Part shown: piece after piece, positions 51,436-60,179 of the stretch | Layout: each line of letters opens with the position of its first letter | Numbering within the stretch: position 1 is the first letter of the stretch | Assembly (NCBI RefSeq): GCF_011758805.1 | Contig: NZ_JAANOW010000001.1 | Location: 1,612,001-1,676,000 of the forward strand | Direction of reading: 5' to 3' | Origin: Mycolicibacterium fluoranthenivorans | Lineage (GTDB): Bacteria > Actinomycetota > Actinomycetes > Mycobacteriales > Mycobacteriaceae | Length of the DNA stretch: 64,000 nt | Made by a program: the position numbers and the translations under genes | Notes under the pieces: generated by a model | The model's database searches: none | What the model was told of the DNA's origin: nothing | What the model saw: the letters and a program-made list of their open reading frames with translations, nothing else

Positions 51436-52166
51436 CGTGTGACGCGCCGCATCGTCATCGAGTGCCGGTACTGCGCTGCCGGGTGGGTGTTCACGGTGAC
51501 CTGGGCGATCTCACCGTCGGAGGTCGTATAGGTGCGCTGCATCTGCAGCGCCGGCGCGCCCGCGGTGATGCGCAGTGCGGCGGCCAGGTCGTCGGGCACC
51601 AGGACGGCGGCGATCTCCTGGTGTACGTCGACGATGCTGATACCGAACAGGTCTTCGATGAGCGGGAAGATCGGGCCCGAATGGCGTTGTAGCAGACGGC
51701 CGACCGCGGCGAAGGCCCGGTTGATGTAGTACTCGGTGCGGCAGATCGGGTTGCCGTCGGTGGCGCGACGGTACCCGGACACGGCCAACCACTGCTCGCC
51801 GATATCGAGTCCGGTGCGCTCGGCAGTCTCGGCGTCGATGGTGATCATCGCGTTCGACTCGATGTCGAACTGCGCGCCTGCGGCGAAGGCCAGCAGGTCG
51901 TCGATCGACATCACATCCTGCGCATAGGAACTCGACGACGTGCGGGGGATGACCTGGGTGCCGGTTCGGGGACGGGAGGAGACCAGATTGTCCTCGCGCA
52001 GGCGGCGCAACGCCTCCCGCACGGTGTAGCGGCTCACCGCGAACCGTTCGCAGAGCTCATGTTCGGTCGGCAGCTGGGATCCGACGGGGTATATCCCGTC
52101 CACGATCTCCTTGCGCAGCGTACGGGCCACCTGAAGGTAGCGATGCTCGGTGGCCTCGGTCGTCAT
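51432..52166 (-). CDS. GntR-family regulator with UTRA ligand domain
   Basis: 244 residues. The N-terminal winged helix (about 10-72) has GSQLPTEHELCERFAVSRYT followed by VREALRRLREDNLV. The UTRA domain (about 90-240) includes SGYRRATDGNPICRTEYYIN. HutC-type GntR proteins bind GTC-YR-GAC palindromes and release DNA on binding a pathway metabolite or acyl-CoA. A perfect TTGTCCGGACAA and a variant lie in the divergent promoter of this island, so this gene is the likely regulator of both arms. It sits 19 bp after the SMP-30 gene. Confidence 0.9.
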   Translation of the reverse strand: MTTEATEHRYLQVARTLRKEIVDGIYPVGSQLPTEHELCERFAVSRYTVREALRRLREDNLVSSRPRTGTQVIPRTSSSSYAQDVMSIDDLLAFAAGAQFDIESNAMITIDAETAERTGLDIGEQWLAVSGYRRATDGNPICRTEYYINRAFAAVGRLLQRHSGPIFPLIEDLFGISIVDVHQEIAAVLVPDDLAAALRITAGAPALQMQRTYTTSDGEIAQVTVNTHPAAQYRHSMTMRRVTR

Positions 52167-52185
52167 GTCTGGGCTCCCACTCGTG

Positions 52186-53775
52186 TCATGCCTTCCGCAG
52201 CGCGAGCACGCTGCCCTCCCCGTCGGCTGACACGTACAGCGTCCCGTCGGGGCCCGCGGTGATCCCGGCGAACGGTCCCTGCGGCCCGGAGAACGGCGGC
52301 ATGCCGCGCAGTGGTTTGGGTGTCACCCCGGGAGGGGCCCCGATGGGGAGGCCGGCGGCCAGGGTGTCACGGGCCCCGGTGGTCAGGTCGACCGACAGCA
52401 CGGCCCTGGATCCGGCGTCGACGATATAGAGCACGTTGCCGCGCACCAGGATTCCCTGCGGTGTCAGCAGATCGTCCACGGCCGTCTCGGTGCCGGACCC
52501 GGTCACGCGTAGGACCGCGCCGGCCACCGAGACCAGCGGATGACCGTTCGGATCGATCGCGACCCCGACCGGGGTGTCCAGTCCGGTGGCCAGCGTCTCG
52601 GTGCCGGTGGCGCCGACCGCCAGCAGTCGACCGGTGCCCTGTTCCACCACGATCGGTGTATCGCCCGCCAGCGCCACACCGTAGAGCTGGTCCAAACCGT
52701 CTGCCAGATAATCGGTTTCGTTGGCGGCGGGCCGATAGCGTGCCACCTGGCCGCCTGAGGTGGTGACCACGAATTCGCCCGGACCCGACGGTGCCAGCCC
52801 CCGGAGGAAGCCGGGGTAGCCGGGGCTGAACAGCATGCCCACGGTCTGTAGGGCGCCCTCGGGGGTGACCAGATAGAAGTAGGTGCCGTCGGCGACGTAC
52901 AGGTTGCCGCCGGCGTCGACGGTGACATCCAGCGGCCAGTTCAGCCCGCCCGGCAGCAGCGTCGCGGTCTGCCCGTCGGGTGACACCTCGGTGATCAGAC
53001 CGGTGAAGGTGGAGACGAAAAGCCTTCCGTCGGCGAAGGCACAGTTGTCCAAACCGGGGGTGAGGGTCGCCAGTACGGTGTGTCTGCCGCTGCGCGGGTC
53101 GATCCGGAGCACCTGCCCGCTGGCCACCTGGGTGGAGACGATGTCACCGTTGGCATCGAACTTCACCGAGTCGGGAACCCCGAGATCGCCGGTCACCACC
53201 TCGGGTTCGCCGCCGTCGGGGTCGACCCGCCAGATCTGGTTGGCGGTCATCAGCGGGAAGTACAGCAACCCGTCCGGTCCGACCTCCATCGCATTGGGGG
53301 ACGGCAGATCCGCCAGGATCAGCCGGGGCTCGCCACCTCCCGGGTCCAGCTCGAACAGCCGGCCGCCTTCGCGGCATTCGTTCACGAACAGCCGTCCCCG
53401 GTGAACGGTGATGCCGTTGGCCGACGGTAGGTCGTCGCGCAGCACGCGGGTCCGGCCGGTGGCCTCGCGTGCGCTGACCCGGCCGTCCATCACCTCGGTG
53501 GCGTACAGCGTTCCGTCCGGCCCGAAGGCGACGTCATCGGGAGCGATGATGTCACCGCCTTTGGCGCTGATCGTCTCGATCGTGCCCGTGTCCACGTCGA
53601 CGGCACTGATCTGGCTGCCGGTGACCTGTGCGATGTAGAGCCGCCCGTCCGGGCCGGTGCGCACACCGTTCGCGCCGAACAGCCGGCTGGGCTCGGTCAC
53701 TCGCGTCACGGTCCATCCGGTCGCCGCCTCCGGCGCCGTGCCGGCGGTGTATCGGCCGGCCTGCAGGGTGGTCAT
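52186..53775 (-). CDS. SMP-30/NHL-type beta-propeller protein
   Basis: 529 residues, built of repeated blades (for example GVRTGPDGRLYIAQVTG, VGPDGLLYFPLM and AGPDGTLYVSADGE). This repeat pattern fits SMP-30/gluconolactonase or NHL propellers; some members are metal-dependent lactonases. There is no signal peptide. It is the first gene of the leftward arm. As a lactonase it could open the lactone made by the Baeyer-Villiger monooxygenase, an attractive link that is inference only; a scaffold or sensor role remains possible. Confidence 0.82.
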   Translation of the reverse strand: MTTLQAGRYTAGTAPEAATGWTVTRVTEPSRLFGANGVRTGPDGRLYIAQVTGSQISAVDVDTGTIETISAKGGDIIAPDDVAFGPDGTLYATEVMDGRVSAREATGRTRVLRDDLPSANGITVHRGRLFVNECREGGRLFELDPGGGEPRLILADLPSPNAMEVGPDGLLYFPLMTANQIWRVDPDGGEPEVVTGDLGVPDSVKFDANGDIVSTQVASGQVLRIDPRSGRHTVLATLTPGLDNCAFADGRLFVSTFTGLITEVSPDGQTATLLPGGLNWPLDVTVDAGGNLYVADGTYFYLVTPEGALQTVGMLFSPGYPGFLRGLAPSGPGEFVVTTSGGQVARYRPAANETDYLADGLDQLYGVALAGDTPIVVEQGTGRLLAVGATGTETLATGLDTPVGVAIDPNGHPLVSVAGAVLRVTGSGTETAVDDLLTPQGILVRGNVLYIVDAGSRAVLSVDLTTGARDTLAAGLPIGAPPGVTPKPLRGMPPFSGPQGPFAGITAGPDGTLYVSADGEGSVLALRKA

Positions 53776-53800
53776 GGGCAGGACGCTACCAAGGTCGAAC

Positions 53801-53812
53801 TAGTCCAGACAA
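53801..53812. promoter_or_regulatory. Degenerate GntR site upstream of SMP-30
   Basis: TAGTCCAGACAA matches the palindrome at 53896-53907 at 10 of 12 positions. It is 26 bp upstream of the leftward SMP-30 start. Confidence 0.5.
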
Positions 53813-53895
53813 TAGAGATAGAAGGGTCTGTTATCGGTCTTGACGCCGTAAATGCCCTGCGGAATAGTGTTCTGCAATATGAAGAACATGAATTC

Positions 53896-53907
53896 TTGTC
53901 CGGACAA
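53896..53907. promoter_or_regulatory. GntR/HutC-type operator, perfect palindrome
   Basis: TTGTCCGGACAA is perfectly symmetric and matches the GTCNNGAC core of HutC-like GntR operators. It ends 8 bp before the GTG start of the rightward SDR, overlapping the likely promoter and start region. Confidence 0.65.
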
Positions 53908-53915
53908 TTGAGACC

Positions 53916-54764
53916 GTGAACGAGCTGTTGAATCTCGCCGGCCGCATCGTGGTGGTGTCGGGCGCCGGTGGCGGCGGTATCGGCACGACGGTCACGCGGC
54001 TGACCGCCGAGGCCGGTGCGACGGTCATCGCGGTGAGCCGGTCGCAGGACAATCTCGACACCCACGTCACACCCCTGGCCGACAAGGGCTTGGCAGTACT
54101 GCCGGTGGCGGCGGACGCCTCGACCGATGAGGGCATCGCCACGGTGATGGATGTCGTGCGCCATGGCGAGGGCGCGCTCTACGGACTGGTGAATGTCGCC
54201 GGCGGGGCGGCTCCGTCGACCTGGATGCCGTCGACCAGGGTGACGCGTCAGGACTGGCGGGACCTGTTCGCCGCCAACCTGGAGACCATGTTCTTCATGA
54301 GCCAGGCCGTGGCCGCGGAGATCAGGGCACAGGGCAATCCCGGCTCGATCGTGTCGGTGTCGTCGATCTCCGGGATGAATTCCGCGCCCTTCCACGTGGC
54401 CTACGGCACCGCCAAAGCGGCGATCGTGGCCGCCACCAGAACACTCGCCGCGGAGCTTGCCCCGGAAGGCATCCGGGTCAACGCGGTGGCCCCCGGTGTC
54501 ACCGAGACCGCCGCCTCGGCGACGTATGTCGACGCCGATCCCGACCGTGATCAGCGGGCCATCGCGATGGGGCGGCGGGGGACACCCGAGGAGCAGGCCG
54601 GCGCGATCCTGTTCCTGCTGTCGGATCTCTCGAGCTACGTCACCGGGCAGACACTGCTGGTCGACGGTGGCCTGAACCTGCGCTGGACGCATCTGGGAGC
54701 GGACAACACGTCGCTCTTCCTGAAAGACGAGAACTTCCGCGACGCCATCAGGAGGATCCAGTGA
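53916..54764 (+). CDS. Short-chain dehydrogenase/reductase
   Basis: 282 residues from a GTG. Cofactor motif SGAGGGGIG (about 15-23), the NAG position here VAGGA, catalytic serine in VSVSSISG and YGTAK; C-terminal extension of about 25 residues (NLRWTHLGADNTSLFLKD) is unusual. First gene of the rightward arm and overlaps the Rieske gene start (GTGA). It may oxidise the alcohol product of the oxygenase to a ketone for the Baeyer-Villiger step. Confidence 0.88.
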   Translation: MNELLNLAGRIVVVSGAGGGGIGTTVTRLTAEAGATVIAVSRSQDNLDTHVTPLADKGLAVLPVAADASTDEGIATVMDVVRHGEGALYGLVNVAGGAAPSTWMPSTRVTRQDWRDLFAANLETMFFMSQAVAAEIRAQGNPGSIVSVSSISGMNSAPFHVAYGTAKAAIVAATRTLAAELAPEGIRVNAVAPGVTETAASATYVDADPDRDQRAIAMGRRGTPEEQAGAILFLLSDLSSYVTGQTLLVDGGLNLRWTHLGADNTSLFLKDENFRDAIRRIQ

Positions 54765-56173
54765 CCCACACCGAATCCGATCTCGACGCCGCCATCGAGA
54801 TCGACGCCGCACCCGATGACTCCACGGGCGAGATCGCCGAGGACCTGTCCACGCCGATGACCATCCCGGTGGACGCCTACATCTCACCGGTGTACGCCCG
54901 CCACGAACGAGATCGGCTGTGGCGCAAGGTATGGCAGCAGGTCGGCCGGGTCGAGGAGATCCCGGAGATCGGCAGCTACCTGACCTACGACATCCTCGAC
55001 GACTCGATCATCGTGGTGCGCACCGGACCGGACACCTTTGCCGCACACCACAACGTCTGCATGCACCGCGGGCGCAAGCTGATCGACAACCCCGAGGGCG
55101 CCAAGAACGCGAGCGGCCGGGCACGCAAGTCGTTCGTCTGCGGTTTCCACGGCTGGACCTACGGGCTCGACGGAACCTGTACCCATATCCGTGAGCAGGA
55201 CGACTGGCAGGGCGCACTCACCCCGAGCAACACGCACCTGGCGCCCGTTCAGGTCGACACCTGGGGCGGTTGGCTGTTCGTCAACATGGACCCCGACGCC
55301 GAGTCGTTGGCCGACTACCTGATGCCGGCCGCCAAGATCCTCGACCCGTTCGGGCTGGAGAACATGCGCTACAAGTGGCGCAAATGGCTGTACTTCGACT
55401 GCAACTGGAAAGTCGCGATGGAGGCCTTCAACGAGACCTACCACGTGTTCACCACCCATCCGGAGTTCAACAAGTTCGGCGAGTTCAAGGGCTGGGCCAA
55501 GGCGCAGGGCAAGCACAGCAATATCGGCTATGACGCGCCGAAAGGTATGGACGAGACCAAATCCAAGATCCGCCTGGGCACCGGAGACCCGCGCATCTCC
55601 ACCGCAGAAATGCAGGTCTACACCATGGAGGAGACCAACGCGACGACGACGAAGACGTTGGTCGACGCTGCCAAGCGCCTCGTCGACGAACTGCCCGAGG
55701 GCACCCCGGCCGACGAGGTGCTCGCGCACTGGCTGGCCTCGGCCCGCCGCGACGACGAGGCCCGCGGCGTGATCTGGCCGACCATCCCCCCCGATATCCT
55801 CGGCCAGAGCGGCACGGCGTGGCAGCTCTTCCCGAACTTCCAGGTGGGCCAGGGCCTCACCAGTGCGCTGTGCTACTCGGCGCGCCCGGATCCGAGTTAC
55901 GACCCGGACAAGTGCCTCTTCGAGGTCGCGGTCTTCGAGCGGTATCCGAAAGGTGCAGAGCCCGAGACGGAATGGGTCTACACCCCGAAGGACTCCCCGA
56001 ACTGGCTGTCGGTGCTGCCGCAGGATTTCTCCAATATGGCGGCGGTACAGCAGGGCATGAAGTCGGCGGGTTTTCCCGGCACGCTGCCCAATCCGTACCG
56101 CGAGCGCAGCACGGTCAACCTGCACCACCAGCTGTCGAAATACATGGGGACCGGCGAGCCCCGGGACATCTAG
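54761..56173 (+). CDS. Rieske non-heme iron oxygenase, large subunit
   Basis: 470 residues. Rieske ligands Cys100-x-His102 (NVCMHRG) and Cys127-xx-His130 (CGFHGWTYG); mononuclear iron ligands in NETYHVFTTHPE (His228, His233) with the catalytic aspartate region further on. It resembles single-component ring-hydroxylating or demethylating oxygenases; it needs a reductase, which is not present in this operon. It overlaps the SDR stop by 4 bp and is followed by a hairpin before the LLM gene. The substrate is unknown, but its position suggests the first attack on the ring substrate. Confidence 0.9.
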   Translation: MTHTESDLDAAIEIDAAPDDSTGEIAEDLSTPMTIPVDAYISPVYARHERDRLWRKVWQQVGRVEEIPEIGSYLTYDILDDSIIVVRTGPDTFAAHHNVCMHRGRKLIDNPEGAKNASGRARKSFVCGFHGWTYGLDGTCTHIREQDDWQGALTPSNTHLAPVQVDTWGGWLFVNMDPDAESLADYLMPAAKILDPFGLENMRYKWRKWLYFDCNWKVAMEAFNETYHVFTTHPEFNKFGEFKGWAKAQGKHSNIGYDAPKGMDETKSKIRLGTGDPRISTAEMQVYTMEETNATTTKTLVDAAKRLVDELPEGTPADEVLAHWLASARRDDEARGVIWPTIPPDILGQSGTAWQLFPNFQVGQGLTSALCYSARPDPSYDPDKCLFEVAVFERYPKGAEPETEWVYTPKDSPNWLSVLPQDFSNMAAVQQGMKSAGFPGTLPNPYRERSTVNLHHQLSKYMGTGEPRDI

Positions 56174-56174
56174 C

Positions 56175-56223
56175 GATTTCGGCGCGCTGACGCTCGCTCA
56201 GCGATCGCGAGCGCGCCGAAATC
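56175..56223. terminator. Hairpin between Rieske and LLM genes
   Basis: 14-bp perfect arms (56175-56188 and 56210-56223) around a 21-nt loop that is itself partly self-complementary, in the 69-bp gap inside the operon. It may attenuate transcription or stabilise the upstream mRNA; no T-run. The LLM gene has its own strong ribosome binding site (AAGGAGAG at 56229-56236). Confidence 0.5.
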
Positions 56224-56242
56224 ATGAGAAGGAGAGACGATT

Positions 56243-57424
56243 ATGAAGGTCAATCTCGGCACCGGCGCGCAGAATTCGCAGGACTGGGACCGGGTGATGG
56301 CGGGCGATTTCAACACCCCGCCCGCCACGCCGGACTACCAATGCGTCCAGGCCGCGCTGGCGCTGGGTGATCTGGCCGAGCCGCTGGGGTTCGACGGCAT
56401 CTGGTTCCCCGAGCACCAGGGCACGCCATACGGTATGACGCCCAACCCGATTCAGGCGCTCACCTACTTCGCCGGCCGTACCGAGCGGGTCAGCCTGGGC
56501 ACCTTCGTGGCGGTCGCACCGTGGTGGAATCCGGTGCGGCTGGCCCACCAGATCGCCTACCTGGACATCGTCTCCAACGGCCGGTACAACACCATCGGTA
56601 TCGGGCGTGGTGTGTCCAAGGCCGAGTTCGATGCCGTCGGGGTACCCCGCGAGGAGAGCCGGCAGCGGTTCAACGAAACCCTGGACATCCTGGAGTTGGC
56701 GTTCTCCGGTGAGCGGTTCTCCTATGAGGGCGAGATCTTCTCGTTCCCGGAGATGTCGCTGCGCCCCGAGCCGATCAGCAAGGATCTGTTCTCCCGCATC
56801 TACAGCTCGTCCTCGACCGCCGAGTCGCTGGAGATCCTGTCGCGGCGCGGCATGGTGCCGCTGTTCGTCGGAAACAAGCCGATCTGGGATGCCGGGGAGG
56901 AGGTCCGCAAGGTCAACACCTTCCGCGCCGAAGAGGGCTTCGAGCCCTGTCAGCCCAAGAACGTGATGTTCATGTACGTCACCGAAAAGGAGGACGACAA
57001 GCTCGCCGCCCTGACCGAGCAGTGGATCTGGACGGCCAACCGGGACGTCAACGTGCACTATGGCTTCGCCGATGCGTCGAACTTCAAGGGTGTCAAGGGT
57101 TATGAGGCCTACGCGGCGCGGGAGGCCACCGCCACCGCGGTGCTCGCCTCCGCGGTGACCGGTGACCAGAAGAAGGGCGGCCCGCCCGGATACCACGCCT
57201 CCAATCTGCTGATCGGTACCCCCGAGGTGGTGTTCGAGAAGCTCAAGGCCGCGCAGGAGGCGTGTTCGTTCTCCGAGGTGACCATCGTTCCGCAGTTCGG
57301 CACCATGCCGTACGAGGACGCTTTTGCGAGCACCAGGCTGTTCGCCAAGGAGGTGCTGCCCGCCGTGCATGAGTTGGCGGCACCGCTGCACGCCGCCGCC
57401 CTGCCCGAGGGCGCCACCGTATGA
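56243..57424 (+). CDS. Luciferase-like (LLM-class) flavin monooxygenase
   Basis: 393 residues, TIM-barrel fold of the bacterial luciferase family. Typical motifs are FDGIWFPEHQ near residue 55, RVSLGTFVAVAPWWNPVRLA, and GRYNTIGIGRGVSKAEFDAV. It uses reduced FMN or F420, the latter common in mycobacteria; which one cannot be read from the sequence. It is probably part of the same degradation route, for example hydroxylation or oxidative cleavage, and overlaps the Baeyer-Villiger gene by 4 bp (ATGA). Confidence 0.87.
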   Translation: MKVNLGTGAQNSQDWDRVMAGDFNTPPATPDYQCVQAALALGDLAEPLGFDGIWFPEHQGTPYGMTPNPIQALTYFAGRTERVSLGTFVAVAPWWNPVRLAHQIAYLDIVSNGRYNTIGIGRGVSKAEFDAVGVPREESRQRFNETLDILELAFSGERFSYEGEIFSFPEMSLRPEPISKDLFSRIYSSSSTAESLEILSRRGMVPLFVGNKPIWDAGEEVRKVNTFRAEEGFEPCQPKNVMFMYVTEKEDDKLAALTEQWIWTANRDVNVHYGFADASNFKGVKGYEAYAAREATATAVLASAVTGDQKKGGPPGYHASNLLIGTPEVVFEKLKAAQEACSFSEVTIVPQFGTMPYEDAFASTRLFAKEVLPAVHELAAPLHAAALPEGATV

Positions 57425-59268
57425 CGACGGTCGAAAACAGCTGCGGGCCCACCGACACCCCTGTCGATATCGACATCCCGGCGATCCGCGCGAAGTACGC
57501 CGCCGAGCGGGCCAAGCGGCTGCGGTCCGAGGGGGCCGATCAATACCTGGAGTTGGAGGGCGATTTCGCCGAGTTCTACGAGGTGGATCCGTACACGACG
57601 GTCACCGAACGGGACCCGATCACCGAAGACGCCGACGTCGTCATCCTCGGCGGCGGCTTCGCCGGACTGCTGGCGGGGGCCCATCTGAAAAAAGCCGGGG
57701 TCGAGGGCATCCGCGTCATCGAGATGGCCGGTGACTTCGGTGGGGTGTGGTACTGGAATCGCTTCCCCGGAATCCAGTGCGACAACGACGCGTACTGCTA
57801 TGTCCCGCTGCTGGAAGAACTCGACTTCATGCCGAGTAAGAAGTTCGCCGACGGCGCCGAGATATTCCAGCACTGCCGCAACATCGGTAAGCATTTCGGT
57901 CTCTACGACGGCGCGCTGTTCTCCACCCAGGTGCGCGAACTGCGTTGGGAGGACGCAACGCGGCGCTGGCAGATCAGTACCGACCGCGGTGACGACATCC
58001 GGGCCCGCTTCGTGGTCATGGCACAGGGTTCCTACAACCGCCCGAAGCTGCCGGGGATCCCCGGGATCAAGGACTTTGCCGGGCATGTCTTCCATTCCGC
58101 ACGCTGGGATTACGAGTACACCGGGGGTAACCCCGACGGCGGTCTGCACAAACTCGCGGACAAGCGCGTCGCGCTCGTCGGCACCGGTGCCACCGGTATC
58201 CAGCTGGTACCGCACCTCGCCCGTGACGCCAAAGAGCTGTTCGTCTTCCAGCGCACACCATCCTCGGTGGACGCGCGGTCCAATCCGCCCACCGATCCGG
58301 AGTGGGCGGCGTCGCTGCAGCCCGGCTGGCAGGACGAGCGCAAGCGCAACTTCCACAACTGGTCACCGTTCGTCGGCGTGGTGTTCGGCGAACCAGACCT
58401 GGTGTGCGACTTCTGGACCGAGCTGGGTCGGAACCTGACCGCTCGCATCGCGGGCAGCGCTGACCCGGCATCGGTGACGATCGAGCAGATCATGGCGTTC
58501 CGTGAGGAAGAGGACTACAAGATCATGGAACGGCTGCGTCGCCGCGTCGCCGCGATCGTCGAAGATCCCGACACCGCCGAGGCGCTGAAGCCGTACTACC
58601 GCTTCATGTGCAAGCGGCCGACCTCCAGTGAGCATTACCTGGCCTCGTTCAATCGGCCCAACGTGACCCTGGTCGATGTGTCGGCATCCAAAGGTGTGGA
58701 ACGGCTCACCGAGAAGGGGATCGTCGCCGGCGGTGTCGAATACGAGGTCGACTGCGTGATCTTCGCGAGCGGTTTCGAGATCTCCACCGAGATCAGCCGG
58801 CGGTTCGCGATCGATCGCATCGTGGGCCGAGACGGGCTCTCGCTGTTCGACCACTGGGCCGACGATTACCAGACACTGCACGGGATGACCAGCCGCGGTT
58901 TCCCCAACCAGTTCTTCATGGGCTTCATCCAGGGTGGGGTATCGGCCAACACCACCGCGATGTTCGAACAACAGGCCGAGCACATCGCCTACATCATCGC
59001 CGAGGCCCAGAACCGTGGTGCCACCACGGTCGAGCCCAGCCGGGAAGGGCAGGACGCCTGGGTGTCGACGGTCCGCGAACTGGCGATCGACAACTCGGCG
59101 TTCGAACTCTCCTGCACCCCTGGTTATTACAACAACGAGGGACGCGGGGGTGCGGAACGCAACGGATCGTTCCTCGGGGACTTCTACTCGCCCGGCTTCT
59201 ATGCCTTCGACGATCTGATCGCGCAGTGGCGGGCCAAGGGTGACCTCGACGGGCTGGAACTCACGTGA
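57421..59268 (+). CDS. Baeyer-Villiger-type flavin monooxygenase
   Basis: 615 residues. FAD motif ILGGGFAGLLAG (75-86), NADPH motif VGTGATGIQLVP (about 253-264) and the Baeyer-Villiger fingerprint FAGHVFHSARWD (219-230). The N-terminal extension of about 65 residues resembles large-ring enzymes such as cyclododecanone and cyclopentadecanone monooxygenases. It inserts oxygen next to a ketone to give an ester or lactone. It overlaps the LLM gene before it and the SDR gene after it. Together with CoA ligases and a propeller that may be a lactonase it points to alicyclic ketone breakdown. Confidence 0.92.
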   Translation: MTTVENSCGPTDTPVDIDIPAIRAKYAAERAKRLRSEGADQYLELEGDFAEFYEVDPYTTVTERDPITEDADVVILGGGFAGLLAGAHLKKAGVEGIRVIEMAGDFGGVWYWNRFPGIQCDNDAYCYVPLLEELDFMPSKKFADGAEIFQHCRNIGKHFGLYDGALFSTQVRELRWEDATRRWQISTDRGDDIRARFVVMAQGSYNRPKLPGIPGIKDFAGHVFHSARWDYEYTGGNPDGGLHKLADKRVALVGTGATGIQLVPHLARDAKELFVFQRTPSSVDARSNPPTDPEWAASLQPGWQDERKRNFHNWSPFVGVVFGEPDLVCDFWTELGRNLTARIAGSADPASVTIEQIMAFREEEDYKIMERLRRRVAAIVEDPDTAEALKPYYRFMCKRPTSSEHYLASFNRPNVTLVDVSASKGVERLTEKGIVAGGVEYEVDCVIFASGFEISTEISRRFAIDRIVGRDGLSLFDHWADDYQTLHGMTSRGFPNQFFMGFIQGGVSANTTAMFEQQAEHIAYIIAEAQNRGATTVEPSREGQDAWVSTVRELAIDNSAFELSCTPGYYNNEGRGGAERNGSFLGDFYSPGFYAFDDLIAQWRAKGDLDGLELT

Positions 59269-60179
59269 GCGCTGCCCTGAGATTCGACGATCGTGTCGCC
59301 GTCATCACCGGCGGCGGCCGGGGCCTGGGCCGTGAGTACGCCCTGCTGCTGGCATCGCGAGGTGCGAAGGTCGTCGTCAACGATCCGGGCAGCAGCCTCA
59401 CCGGCGACGGTTCCGACGGCACTCCCGCACAGCAGGTGGCCGATGAGATCGTCGCCGCCGGCGGGCAGGCCGTTGCCAACACCGATTCGGTGGTCACCGT
59501 CGACGGCGGAGAAGCCATCATCGACAGCGCCATCCGGCACTTCGGCCGCATCGACATCCTCATCCACAACGCCGGCACCGTGCGCCGCGGGTCGCTGAAG
59601 GAACTGAGTCCTCAGGACTTCGACGCCGTGCTGGACGTGCACCTGCGCGGCGCGTTTCACGTCGTCCGGCCGGCATTTCCGGTCATGTGTGCCGCCGGTT
59701 ACGGCCGCATCGTGCTCACCTCGTCCATCGGCGGGCTCTACGGCAACCACCATGTGGCCAACTACGGGGTGGCCAAGGCCGGGCTGATCGGACTGTCGAA
59801 CGTGGCGGCCCTCGAAGGGGCCGCCGACGGTGTCCGGTGCAACGTGATCATTCCCAGTGCGGTCACCCGGATGGCCGAAGGCATCGACACCTCGGCGTAC
59901 CCGCCGATGGGGCCCGAGTTGGTGGCCCCGACCGTCGGCTGGCTGGCCCACGAATCCTGCTCGGTGACCGGGGAGATGCTGGTCGCGATCGGCGGCCGGG
60001 TGGCCCGCGCCTTCATCGCCGAGAGTCCCGGGGTGTACCGCCCGTCGTGGACCATCGAGGATGTCGCCGACAATATCGACGGAATCCGCGATGTGTCGGA
60101 GCCGGTGATCTTCCCGCCTGCGCCCGACGGGCACACCGACCACATCCGCTACAGCTTTGCGAAGGCGACCCATGGCTGA
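59265..60179 (+). CDS. Short-chain dehydrogenase/reductase, long type
   Basis: 304 residues from a GTG overlapping the previous stop. Cofactor motif TGGGRGLGREYA (about 14-25), NAG as HNAGTVRRG, catalytic serine in LTSSIGG and YGVAK. The size and the KVVVNDPGSS segment resemble the dehydrogenase part of multifunctional beta-oxidation enzymes (HSD17B4 type). A 3-hydroxyacyl-CoA or hydroxy-intermediate substrate is likely. It overlaps the CoA transferase start by 8 bp. Confidence 0.88.
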   Translation: MSAALRFDDRVAVITGGGRGLGREYALLLASRGAKVVVNDPGSSLTGDGSDGTPAQQVADEIVAAGGQAVANTDSVVTVDGGEAIIDSAIRHFGRIDILIHNAGTVRRGSLKELSPQDFDAVLDVHLRGAFHVVRPAFPVMCAAGYGRIVLTSSIGGLYGNHHVANYGVAKAGLIGLSNVAALEGAADGVRCNVIIPSAVTRMAEGIDTSAYPPMGPELVAPTVGWLAHESCSVTGEMLVAIGGRVARAFIAESPGVYRPSWTIEDVADNIDGIRDVSEPVIFPPAPDGHTDHIRYSFAKATHG

